Positions 1 to 5,633 of a stretch of 7,872 bases of DNA are shown here, one piece after another. This DNA is from an uncultured Clostridia bacterium. GTDB lineage: Bacteria > Bacillota > Clostridia > Oscillospirales > CAG-272. The DNA lies in assembly GCA_937892405.1 (NCBI GenBank), contig CALAFS010000019.1:1-7872 (forward strand), in the 5' to 3' direction. Below the pieces are notes generated by a model. It had not been told where the DNA came from. It made no database searches and saw only the letters and a list, made by a program, of their open reading frames with translations. The position numbers and the translations under genes are program-made. How positions within the stretch are numbered: the stretch's first letter is position 1; each line of letters opens with the position of its first letter.

Positions 1-2
1 CT

Positions 3-31
3 ATTATATCCCTTTTTCCTTCACTTGTCAA
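3..31 (-). promoter_or_regulatory. Perfect-consensus sigma-A promoter firing left, out of the window
   Basis: Read on the minus strand, TTGACA (26-31) is followed after exactly 17 bases by TATAAT (3-8), a full match to the housekeeping sigma-A consensus. Upstream of the -35 box, about positions 41-68 are almost pure A/T tracts, as in an UP element that binds the RNA polymerase alpha subunit. Transcription should start a few bases beyond the left edge, so the gene it drives is not visible. It is divergent from the promoter at 321-350. The boxes and spacing are directly seen; high strength is inferred. Confidence 0.85.
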
Positions 32-320
32 GGGGTTTTGATAAAAAAATTAAAAAAATTTTTCAAAAGGCGGAAAAATCCGTCATACGAGAGGAAACGG
101 GAGACAAAATCCGCCCACGGGTGGCAAAAAACGACGATCTTCGCACAGGACACCGTCCGCCGTCCCCTTTTCCGGAAGGCGGCGATCGCAACCGCCTTCC
201 CGTGTGGCGGGATCTCTTTCTCCGTATATAATAAAAGGTAGGAAACGGAGAATTCCCCCGTCTCCCGTCACGGACGGCGCAGTAGCATGCGACATTTCCC
301 CGGAAAGCGCCGAAAAGCTA
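32..320. other. Divergent intergenic region, no gene supported
   Basis: This stretch separates two outward-facing strong promoters. No reading frame in it has a plausible start with a ribosome binding site and protein-like composition. It holds the AT tract behind the leftward promoter, a 9-bp hairpin at 174-200, and a distant 9-bp complement (97-105 with 260-268) that could close a larger fold of about 170 bases around that hairpin. A TATAAT at 227-232 faces right but no matching -35 box lies 15-19 bases upstream of it. Regulator binding sites or a structured RNA are possible but not shown. Confidence 0.5.
174..200. repeat. Inverted repeat, 9-bp stem with GCGATCGC overlapping the loop
   Basis: The arm GGAAGGCGG (174-182) pairs perfectly with CCGCCTTCC (192-200) around a 9-base loop. 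The palindrome GCGATCGC covers 182-189. No T tract follows on either strand, so it is not an intrinsic terminator. It sits between two divergent promoters, so an operator or part of a transcribed leader or small RNA are both possible; the role is unknown. Confidence 0.5.
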
Positions 321-350
321 TTGACAAACCGAGAGGCGGTGTGTTATACT
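321..350 (+). promoter_or_regulatory. Strong sigma-A promoter for the acidic-protein/SGNH unit
   Basis: TTGACA (321-326), an 18-base spacer and TATACT (345-350) match the sigma-A consensus at 11 of 12 positions. A TGT just before the -10 box (342-344) makes it an extended -10 promoter. The start of transcription should fall near 356-358, leaving a leader of about 40 bases before the ATG at 399. This placement argues against the earlier in-frame ATG codons at 204 and 363 as starts, because the first lies upstream of the promoter and the second almost at the transcript end. Confidence 0.85.
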
Positions 351-398
351 CTATTTCGCAAAATGAAAACATGCGCGGGTGCCGCGCGGGAGGCCTTT

Positions 399-830
399 AT
401 GACTTTATACGAAGAGCTGTATTTTGAAATTACGGTAAACGGTGTCAAATCCGATCTCAAGAAGTTCGTGAAATACCTGAAGTCCGGCGAGCTTGACGAC
501 TTTTTTGACATCAGCGACGATTATATCGCTTATGACGACGATTTCGCCTCGGCGGAAGACACGGCGGAGAGCGGCTTTACCTTCACGAATGACGACCTCG
601 GCGTCGAGATCGACGAATTCAACCCCGAAGACTTCCTCGATGTGTTCTGCAAGGCAGCAAAGAATCTCGACCTGTCGGGCAGACTCTACGATCTTGATGA
701 CGAGGAATATGTCTTTACCAGCGAGCGTGGCTCGGCAACCTATGTCAACAGCAAGGAAATCAAGCACTTCAACGACGAGCTGGACGAAGAGGCTTACGAA
801 GAAGAGCAAGGCGAAGACGAGGAAATGTAA
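399..830 (+). CDS. Acidic cytoplasmic protein of unknown function, 143 aa
   Basis: I cannot assign a function. The ATG at 399 is chosen because GGGAGG (388-393) lies 5 bases upstream and the promoter at 321-350 leaves a normal leader. The protein begins MTLYEELYFEITVNG and has no signal peptide or membrane segment. Residues 5-35 look like a strand-helix-strand unit (EITVNG, then SDLKKFVKYLKSG), followed by very acidic stretches, a second amphipathic segment around FNPEDFLDVFCKAAKNL, and a tail of almost only Glu and Asp ending EEQGEDEEM. The pattern resembles a small ferredoxin-like alpha/beta domain with an acidic tail, which is only a suggestion from the strand and helix order. Its promoter is one of the best in the window, implying high expression. 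The SGNH hydrolase gene follows after 68 bases without a terminator, so the two are probably co-transcribed. I have an impression that close relatives occur in gut Clostridia, unverified here. Confidence 0.85.
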   Translation: MTLYEELYFEITVNGVKSDLKKFVKYLKSGELDDFFDISDDYIAYDDDFASAEDTAESGFTFTNDDLGVEIDEFNPEDFLDVFCKAAKNLDLSGRLYDLDDEEYVFTSERGSATYVNSKEIKHFNDELDEEAYEEEQGEDEEM

Positions 831-898
831 ACGCGACCTTTCCGTAAAATCTTCCCTGTCAAAACCGATGCGTACCGCATAAGAAACGGAGACGGAAT

Positions 899-1960
899 AT
901 GAAAATCGAGGAGATCGACAAAAACTTTGCGATTCCCGCCGACACAAGACGGGAGGGCGCGGTATTTCACGATGTCAGAGAAGCGCCGTTCGGAATCTAC
1001 GGTCTTGAAAAACCGGAGGACGATTCCCTTCTCTTTCACCGACTGGATCCCGCCGTCGCGGAGGCAACAAGTCCCGGTGTCGCCGAGCTGAACTACCACA
1101 CGGCGGGCGGACGGGTGCGCTTTACAACCGACTCCCCGTACATTCTCTTATACTGTGACACGGGAAAGCCGATGCAGTGCATGCCGCACATGCCCTTCTC
1201 CGGCTCGCAGGGGTTCGACCTCTATGCGAGGGAGGGAGAGGCGGAGGTATTCCGCAAGGCGTTCTTCCCGACGATGGACAAAATCGGCGCGACCGAATTC
1301 TCGGGCGTCTATGATGCGCCGGAGAGAAAAATGACCTCCTACACGCTGAACTTCCCGCTCTACGGAACCTGTGGAAAACTGCTGATCGGGCTGGCGCCCG
1401 ACGCGGTGCTGACCGAAGGCGAGGCATACGAAGAGGCTCTGCCGGTGATCTTTTACGGTTCCTCGATCACGCAGGGCGGCTGTGCGTCCCGTCCCGGCAC
1501 CTGCTATATCGCGGAGCTTTCCCGTCGATTCGGTTTCGACTACCGCAATCTCGGCTTCTCCGGCTGTGCCAAAGGCGAAGACGCCATCGTCAACTATATG
1601 GCATCGCTCCCCATGCGTGCCTTCGTCAGTGACTACGATCACAACGCCCCGACGCTCGAGCATTTGCAGGCGACCCTGCCGAAGCTGTACCGCAAAATCC
1701 GCGGAGCGCACCCCGACATCCCCTTCTTCTTTCTCTCCTCTCCCGGCGCGAGCTGCGGGCATGCACGACGGGACTACATTTTCTCGGTGTACAAAGAGGC
1801 GAGGCTCGCCGGCGATCGGCACACCTACTTTGTCGACGGTGCCGAAATGTACCGCGGCGAATTCTCCGACGGCTGTACCGTCGACCGCTGTCACCCGACC
1901 GATCTCGGATTCTACCGTATGTATGAGGCGGTCGCGGCGTACATGAAAGTGGTGTTTTAA
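899..1960 (+). CDS. SGNH/GDSL-family hydrolase (GxDLY N-terminal domain plus Lipase_GDSL_3-like domain), 353 aa
   Basis: Probable serine esterase or carbohydrate deacetylase acting in the cytoplasm, since no signal peptide is seen. The N-terminal half (about 1-170) is beta-rich and carries GFDLY at 105-109, the signature of the GxDLY domain that precedes many Lipase_GDSL_3 hydrolases. The SGNH core spans about 182-350: block I GSSIT (187-191) with Ser189 as the likely nucleophile, block II GFSG (219-222) with Gly222, a DYDHNAP segment (245-251) whose Asn249 is the likely oxyanion residue, and VDRCHP (328-333) giving the Asp329/His332 pair of block V. All catalytic elements are present, so it should be active. 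GGAGA (888-892) lies 6 bases before the ATG. A 5-bp hairpin (868-880) lies just upstream of that site. Substrate is unknown; family members are often linked to acylated sugars. The gene probably shares the promoter at 321-350 and ends at the hairpin 2011-2048. Confidence 0.93.
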   Translation: MKIEEIDKNFAIPADTRREGAVFHDVREAPFGIYGLEKPEDDSLLFHRLDPAVAEATSPGVAELNYHTAGGRVRFTTDSPYILLYCDTGKPMQCMPHMPFSGSQGFDLYAREGEAEVFRKAFFPTMDKIGATEFSGVYDAPERKMTSYTLNFPLYGTCGKLLIGLAPDAVLTEGEAYEEALPVIFYGSSITQGGCASRPGTCYIAELSRRFGFDYRNLGFSGCAKGEDAIVNYMASLPMRAFVSDYDHNAPTLEHLQATLPKLYRKIRGAHPDIPFFFLSSPGASCGHARRDYIFSVYKEARLAGDRHTYFVDGAEMYRGEFSDGCTVDRCHPTDLGFYRMYEAVAAYMKVVF

Positions 1961-1997
1961 TTCGAAATTAAGAATTATGAATTAAGAATTCAGAATG
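1959..1997. repeat. Degenerate 7-base tandem repeat with AATT core
   Basis: The tetramer AATT recurs every 7 bases at 1959, 1966, 1973, 1980 and 1987, with a last degenerate copy (AATG) at 1994. The best units read AAGAATT and ATGAATT. The array begins in the stop codon of the SGNH hydrolase gene and runs to just before the terminator hairpin. It stands out as AT-rich against GC-rich genes. Similar ATTAAGAATTATGAATT-like spacers are, from memory, common in gut Bacillota, but this is not checked here. Function unknown. Confidence 0.6.
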
Positions 1998-2010
1998 ATA
2001 TTTTCAAATG

Positions 2011-2048
2011 CAAAAGTTGCCAAAATCCAAGGATTTTGGCAACTTTTG
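2011..2048. terminator. Bidirectional intrinsic terminator between convergent genes
   Basis: CAAAAGTTGCCAAAATCC (2011-2028) is perfectly complementary to 2031-2048, an 18-bp stem around AA (in practice a 4-6 base loop). Each arm begins with AAAA and ends with TTTT, so the transcript has a T-rich tail in either direction. It lies 50 bases after the SGNH stop and 16 bases after the ATPase stop on the other strand, exactly where a shared terminator would be expected. Confidence 0.88.
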
Positions 2049-2064
2049 TTTATGTTTTGTTTGG

Positions 2065-4449
2065 TTATGCGGATTTTTTCGCTTTCTTTATGCGATGGAT
2101 CGCGGCATTTACCACATGGGCAAGAGCGGCGAACGCCATGCTGCCGAGGCCGACGGCGACGACCGTGCCGGGAATGGGAGCGACCAGCTCGAACCCGAGC
2201 TGCATAAACGGTGCGAGCACCGTCGCGCAAAGCAGAACGGCAAGGGCGAGGAAGGCGGTCATGCCGACCGCGACGAATGCGCGCCACTTGGTATAGGGGA
2301 TACAGAGCATCCAGAGGTTCGCAAGTCCCGCGAGGGTGACAGCGATCATCGCAAGGACATTGCGCTGTGCCGTGCTCTCAAACACGCCGCAGGCGCCGAG
2401 GAGGACAACCGTGAAGACGGGGACGATCAGACCGATCGCGTTCGGAATATTGTTCTTCAGGACGGTTTTGATAAACGAACCTTCAATCCGCTCATTGTTC
2501 GGCTCCAGGGCGAGAAGCACCGAGGCGATACCGATGACGCAGAGCTCGAGGAGCATCAGTCCCTTCGGCTGGAAGGGATAGACGAACACGGGAACCGAAG
2601 TGAAGAGAGACAGAAGTCCGGTGATGACCGTCACGAGCGAAAGGGTGATGGTCAGGACAGTCTTCATCAGGAACAGCGTGGACGAGCGGCGCACATTGTT
2701 GATACAGCGGCGCCCTTCTCTGACGACATCGGGCAGAGTGCCGAAGTCGGAGTCGAGCAGGACGATCTGCGAAACCTTACGCGCCATCTCACTGCCGTCC
2801 GCCATGGCGATCGCGCAGTTGCTCTCCTTGAGAGCGAGGGTATCGTTGACGCCGTCGCCCGTCATGGCGACGGTGTGCCCTTCGGCTTTCAGCGTCTTGA
2901 CGAGAAGCACCTTCTGCTCCGGCGTGACTCTGCCGAAGACGGTATATTCGTTCGCCGCGGCGATCAGCTCCTCATCGCTCATCGTCTCGCAGGAGGCGTA
3001 GCGGTCGGCGTTCTTCACCCCGACGCGGGCGGCAATCGCGGCGACGGTCGCGGCGTGGTCACCCGAGATGATCTTCACGGTGACATCCTGCGACTGGAAT
3101 TTCTCAATGGTTTCTTTTGCGTTCGGGCGGATACGGTCGGAGACGGCGATCAGAGCGACCGGCTCCCCGCTCTCGGCGGTAAGGCTCTCATGCTTTGCAA
3201 GGAGAAGCACGCGCTCTCCCGCCGCGGCGTAAGTGCCGATCTTCTCTTCCATCTCGTCCGTCACCTCGCATTTTACAAAATGCGGTGCGCCGACGGAATA
3301 GGTGCCGATCCCCGCAAAGGCAGCGGCGGAATACTTGCGCGCGGAGGAGAACGGAACCTTATCGAGCAGTGTATCGTCGTCCACGGTGCCGAAGTGCTCG
3401 ATCAGGGCACGGGAGGTCGCATTCACCGACTGCTCGGAGCCTTCGATCAGGGACATGATGTGCCCGACCTCTTCCTCGGTGTGTCCGCCGAGGGGCAGAA
3501 CCGCCGAGACGCACATCGTGCCGTCGGTGATGGTACCCGTCTTATCGAGGCAAACGACATCGGCGCTCGCAAGCATTTCGATCGAATACATATCCTGCAC
3601 GAGCGTGCGCTTTGTCGCAAGGGTGATGACGCTCAGCGTCAGGGTAACGGTGACAAGAAGATACATGCCGGCGGGGATCATGCCGATCACGGCGCCGCAG
3701 GTCTGAAGAACCGAATCGGTGACGCTCCCCGTGGAGATCCTCTGGAAGATGTACATGGCGATGGCAAGCGGCACCATCAGGCAGGCGATGTAGAAAAGCA
3801 GTTTGTTCAGATCGCGGAAGAGGTTGGACGCGGGCTTTTTGAACCCCTTCGCCGCCTTCTCGATCTTATGGATATAATTCTCCGCTCCGACATGAATCGT
3901 GCGGCAGTCGATCTGCCCGCTGACGAGGTAACTGCCGGCGAGAACCTTGTCCCCCTCGCTCTTGCGAATGGCATTCGACTCTCCGGTCAGCATGCTCTCG
4001 TTCGCCTCCGCGAGTCCCGAGACTACAATGGCGTCCGCGAGAATCTGCTGTCCCATGGAAACGCGCATCACATCGCCGAGCACGATCTCCTCGGCGGCGA
4101 TCTCCACCGGTGCCCCGTCCCGCAGGACGGTCGCGCGGGGATCGGTCGTGACCGAGAGCTTTTCCACCGTGTGCTTTGCCCGGCACTCCTGAATGATCGC
4201 GATCAGGACATTCGGGATAATGACCGCGAGGAAGGTCAGGTTGGAATAGCTCTGAAAGGCGATCATCAATACGGCGATCAGCGCCCAGATCATATTAAAG
4301 AAGGTAAAGAGATTGTCGGTGACGATCCTGAGATAGCTCTTTCCGCTCTTCTCTTTTGTTTTGTTGACCTCGCCGCGGGCGACGCGTTCCGCTACCTCTG
4401 CCGAGGTCAGTCCGACGGAGGACTGTGTTTCTTTTTCCTGCGTTTCCAA
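2065..4449 (-). CDS. CtpE-like P-type cation-transporting ATPase, 794 aa
   Basis: Membrane pump that couples ATP hydrolysis to cation transport through a phospho-aspartate. Features in order: membrane hairpin about 46-87, actuator domain with TGES (155-158), membrane pair about 217-277 with IPAGM (258-262), phosphorylation motif DKTGT (302-306, Asp302), nucleotide domain with KYSAA (372-376), SGDH (462-465), hinge GDGVND (531-536), and six C-terminal helices from about 590 to 780. Length and the segments IIQECRAKHTVEKL and ALEPNNER fit the HAD-IC group that includes mycobacterial CtpE, a calcium pump, and related streptococcal ATPases; there is no N-terminal metal-binding domain as in copper or zinc pumps. 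The M4 motif is PAGM where calcium and Na/K pumps have PEGL, so the ion is uncertain; Glu635 in the predicted M6 is a candidate ligand. The start is TTG, supported by AGGAG 6 bases upstream and no nearby ATG. It follows the repeat-protein gene by 74 bases with no clear promoter, so co-transcription is likely. Confidence 0.94.
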   Translation of the reverse strand: METQEKETQSSVGLTSAEVAERVARGEVNKTKEKSGKSYLRIVTDNLFTFFNMIWALIAVLMIAFQSYSNLTFLAVIIPNVLIAIIQECRAKHTVEKLSVTTDPRATVLRDGAPVEIAAEEIVLGDVMRVSMGQQILADAIVVSGLAEANESMLTGESNAIRKSEGDKVLAGSYLVSGQIDCRTIHVGAENYIHKIEKAAKGFKKPASNLFRDLNKLLFYIACLMVPLAIAMYIFQRISTGSVTDSVLQTCGAVIGMIPAGMYLLVTVTLTLSVITLATKRTLVQDMYSIEMLASADVVCLDKTGTITDGTMCVSAVLPLGGHTEEEVGHIMSLIEGSEQSVNATSRALIEHFGTVDDDTLLDKVPFSSARKYSAAAFAGIGTYSVGAPHFVKCEVTDEMEEKIGTYAAAGERVLLLAKHESLTAESGEPVALIAVSDRIRPNAKETIEKFQSQDVTVKIISGDHAATVAAIAARVGVKNADRYASCETMSDEELIAAANEYTVFGRVTPEQKVLLVKTLKAEGHTVAMTGDGVNDTLALKESNCAIAMADGSEMARKVSQIVLLDSDFGTLPDVVREGRRCINNVRRSSTLFLMKTVLTITLSLVTVITGLLSLFTSVPVFVYPFQPKGLMLLELCVIGIASVLLALEPNNERIEGSFIKTVLKNNIPNAIGLIVPVFTVVLLGACGVFESTAQRNVLAMIAVTLAGLANLWMLCIPYTKWRAFVAVGMTAFLALAVLLCATVLAPFMQLGFELVAPIPGTVVAVGLGSMAFAALAHVVNAAIHRIKKAKKSA

Positions 4450-4455
4450 GGGATT

Positions 4456-4460
4456 CTCCT
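4456..4460 (-). promoter_or_regulatory. Ribosome binding site fixing the TTG start of the ATPase
   Basis: On the minus strand AGGAG is followed by a 6-base spacer and TTG (4447-4449). The homology to the family begins soon after this codon (GLTSAEVAERVARGE at residues 13-27), so no later start would give a complete N-terminus. Confidence 0.8.
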
Positions 4461-4523
4461 TTATATTGTCAAGTTTTCTTTACTTATTTGATAAGATCGA
4501 GGACATTGCCCGAAAGATTTCTG

Positions 4524-5414
4524 CTACCGGGGGGTCATGCCGACCGTCAGACCGATCGAAGAAGCGTTGCCCGCTTCTTCATTGGCGGCGCGCACGGCAT
4601 TGTTGTATTCTTTGACGAGATAATTCAGCGTGGTGTTCGCTGTGCGCACACCCTCGACGGTAAAGTCCACGCTATCCCGCAGACGCAGCAGACGGCAAAG
4701 CTCTGCGGCATACCCCTCGGCACCCGTCGCGTCCTGCACACCGGCGATAAAATCGTTCGCGACTCTCTCGCACTCGGAAAGATACGCTTCGGTTCTCCGA
4801 TAGATCTCCTCCGCCTCGGCGATCCCCGGATAGTCGGGAAGAATCTCTTCGGTAAGATCCCGCATCTCGATCCATTGGGCGCGGGCATCCTCGTATGTGG
4901 TACAGCTCTCGATCGCCTTTGCGGCGGCGATGTAGGCAAGGGACGCCTGCTCGGGCTCGAAAAGCTCCTCGCGGATCCGACTTCTTGTATATTCCGCGGC
5001 GGAAAGTCCCGGATAGCCGGGGACGGCGGTCGCCGCCTCATACTTGCTGTCCGCCTCGGACAGTGCCGCGACCGTATCGGCATAATTCTCTTCGCCATGG
5101 GCTTCTTCCGCGCGGGCAACCGCCGCGATGTACGCGTCCGCCGCCGTCTTTACAGAAAGAAGTTCTGCCGCGTAGCGTTCCAGCGTCGCGAGCGCCTCGG
5201 CGACGCCCTCCTCTTCCGCCATCGACGCGTCATAAAGGGAGCGGGCGTAAGCGACCGCATCCGAGCGCTCCTCATAGGTCACGGCGTCCGAAATCTCGTC
5301 TACCGCTGCAAGAAAAGATGCGGAATCTCCCGCGGCGACTACCGCCGTCAGGGCCATGCACAGGCAAAGCAAAACGCATAGCGTCGCACGGGCGTATTTT
5401 ACGAAAGCTCTCAT
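4524..5414 (-). CDS. Secreted helical repeat protein of unknown function, 296 aa
   Basis: Exported protein that I cannot assign to a named family. Residues 1-10 carry Arg/Lys, 11-27 are hydrophobic, and AVVAA before GDS (about 28-29) is a good signal peptidase I site; no lipobox, sortase motif or second membrane helix is seen, so it is probably released or loosely wall-held. The mature part is Ala/Glu-rich and almost entirely helical. Four degenerate repeats begin with an aromatic residue: FLAAV (34-38), YIAAV (95-99), YIAAA (161-165), FIAGV (222-226), spaced 61, 66 and 61 residues. Copies 2 and 3 also share a YPG turn (134-136, 195-197). This recalls FIVAR-like or three-helix wall-associated repeats, but I do not claim membership. 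The ATG is preceded by GAGGTGAGGT, a strong ribosome binding site, and by the promoter at 5459-5487. The P-type ATPase gene follows by 74 bases, suggesting a shared transcript and a role at the envelope. Confidence 0.85.
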   Translation of the reverse strand: MRAFVKYARATLCVLLCLCMALTAVVAAGDSASFLAAVDEISDAVTYEERSDAVAYARSLYDASMAEEEGVAEALATLERYAAELLSVKTAADAYIAAVARAEEAHGEENYADTVAALSEADSKYEAATAVPGYPGLSAAEYTRSRIREELFEPEQASLAYIAAAKAIESCTTYEDARAQWIEMRDLTEEILPDYPGIAEAEEIYRRTEAYLSECERVANDFIAGVQDATGAEGYAAELCRLLRLRDSVDFTVEGVRTANTTLNYLVKEYNNAVRAANEEAGNASSIGLTVGMTPR

Positions 5415-5430
5415 ACCTCACCTCAGAACG

Positions 5431-5446
5431 GTCGCGCGTGCGCGAC
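5431..5446. promoter_or_regulatory. Palindrome in the leader of the repeat-protein gene, Z-DNA-prone
   Basis: GTCGCGC (5431-5437) and GCGCGAC (5440-5446) are perfectly complementary around GT. Positions 5433-5444 alternate pyrimidine and purine, which favours Z-DNA. It lies just downstream of the expected transcription start and 6 bases before the purine-rich ribosome binding region, a position typical of an operator or a leader hairpin. No T tract follows, so it is not a terminator. The regulator, if any, is unknown. Confidence 0.45.
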
Positions 5447-5458
5447 GAATTTACTTTT

Positions 5459-5487
5459 ATTATACTATATCTTTTCTTCTTTTGCAA
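5459..5487 (-). promoter_or_regulatory. Sigma-A promoter for the repeat-protein/ATPase unit
   Basis: On the minus strand TTGCAA (5482-5487), a 17-base spacer and TATAAT (5459-5464) form a good sigma-A promoter: perfect -10 and 4 of 6 at -35. The surrounding DNA is AT-rich. The start of transcription should be near 5452, giving a leader of about 38 bases that contains the palindrome at 5431-5446 before the ATG at 5414. Confidence 0.8.
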
Positions 5488-5511
5488 GAGTCCCCGCACA
5501 AAAAGTCGCGG

Positions 5512-5552
5512 GAGGAAAAACGCAGTGCCCCGCAGGGGCAACATTTTTCCTC
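5512..5552. terminator. Second hairpin, possible bidirectional terminator
   Basis: GAGGAAAAA (5512-5520) pairs with TTTTTCCTC (5544-5552), and inside this TGCCCC (5526-5531) pairs with GGGGCA (5535-5540) around GCA, with a small internal loop between the two stems. The inner GC stem followed by TTTTT works on both strands. For minus-strand transcription it lies after the stronger terminator at 5582-5624 and before the promoter at 5459-5487, so it looks like a backup that insulates that promoter. A regulatory role is an alternative. Confidence 0.5.
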
Positions 5553-5581
5553 TCAAAAGGCGGTCGGCTTGCCCTCCGCGC

Positions 5582-5624
5582 AAAAAGGAAACGGTCTGTC
5601 GCACGGACAGACCGTTTCCTTTTT
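5582..5624 (-). terminator. Strong intrinsic terminator after the SpoVAF-like gene
   Basis: A perfect 19-bp stem pairs 5582-5600 with 5606-5624 around the loop GCACG. The GC-rich core (ACGGTCTGTC) is flanked by A5 on one side and T7 on the other, so minus-strand transcripts end in a U tract right after the hairpin. It begins 9 bases after the SpoVAF stop codon. It would also stop transcripts coming from the plus strand. Confidence 0.92.
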
Positions 5625-5633
5625 TTCAATTTT

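Noticed and set aside
227..232. TATAAT facing right as an additional promoter
   Set aside because: No -35-like sequence at 15-19 bases upstream and no TG extension; not supported as a promoter.
204..398. N-terminal extension of the acidic protein to ATG 204 or ATG 363
   Set aside because: ATG 204 lies upstream of the promoter at 321-350. ATG 363 is within a few bases of the expected transcript end and has no ribosome binding site, whereas ATG 399 has GGGAGG at 5 bases.
868..880. Hairpin between the acidic-protein and SGNH genes as a terminator
   Set aside because: A 5-bp stem with no T tract. It would not stop transcription.
4467..4472. TTGACA on the minus strand before the ATPase gene as a -35 box
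   Set aside because: A -10 box at the right distance would fall inside the start codon region, where none is seen. The element is too close to the ribosome binding site to drive the gene.
2008..4491. Open frame of 827 codons on the plus strand, antisense to the ATPase gene
   Set aside because: It lies in exact register opposite the ATPase and is open only because that gene avoids TTA, CTA and TCA. Its product is rich in Asp, Gly, Arg and His without any domain, its ATG falls inside the terminator hairpin, and it has no ribosome binding site.
4483..4495. Small palindrome CTTAT-TTG-ATAAG upstream of the ATPase gene
   Set aside because: Only 5 bp in AT-rich DNA, with no clear promoter around it; likely chance.
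4425..5381. Open frame of 318 codons on the plus strand opposite the repeat-protein gene
   Set aside because: Same in-register shadow effect. The opposite strand has a promoter, a ribosome binding site and a signal peptide.
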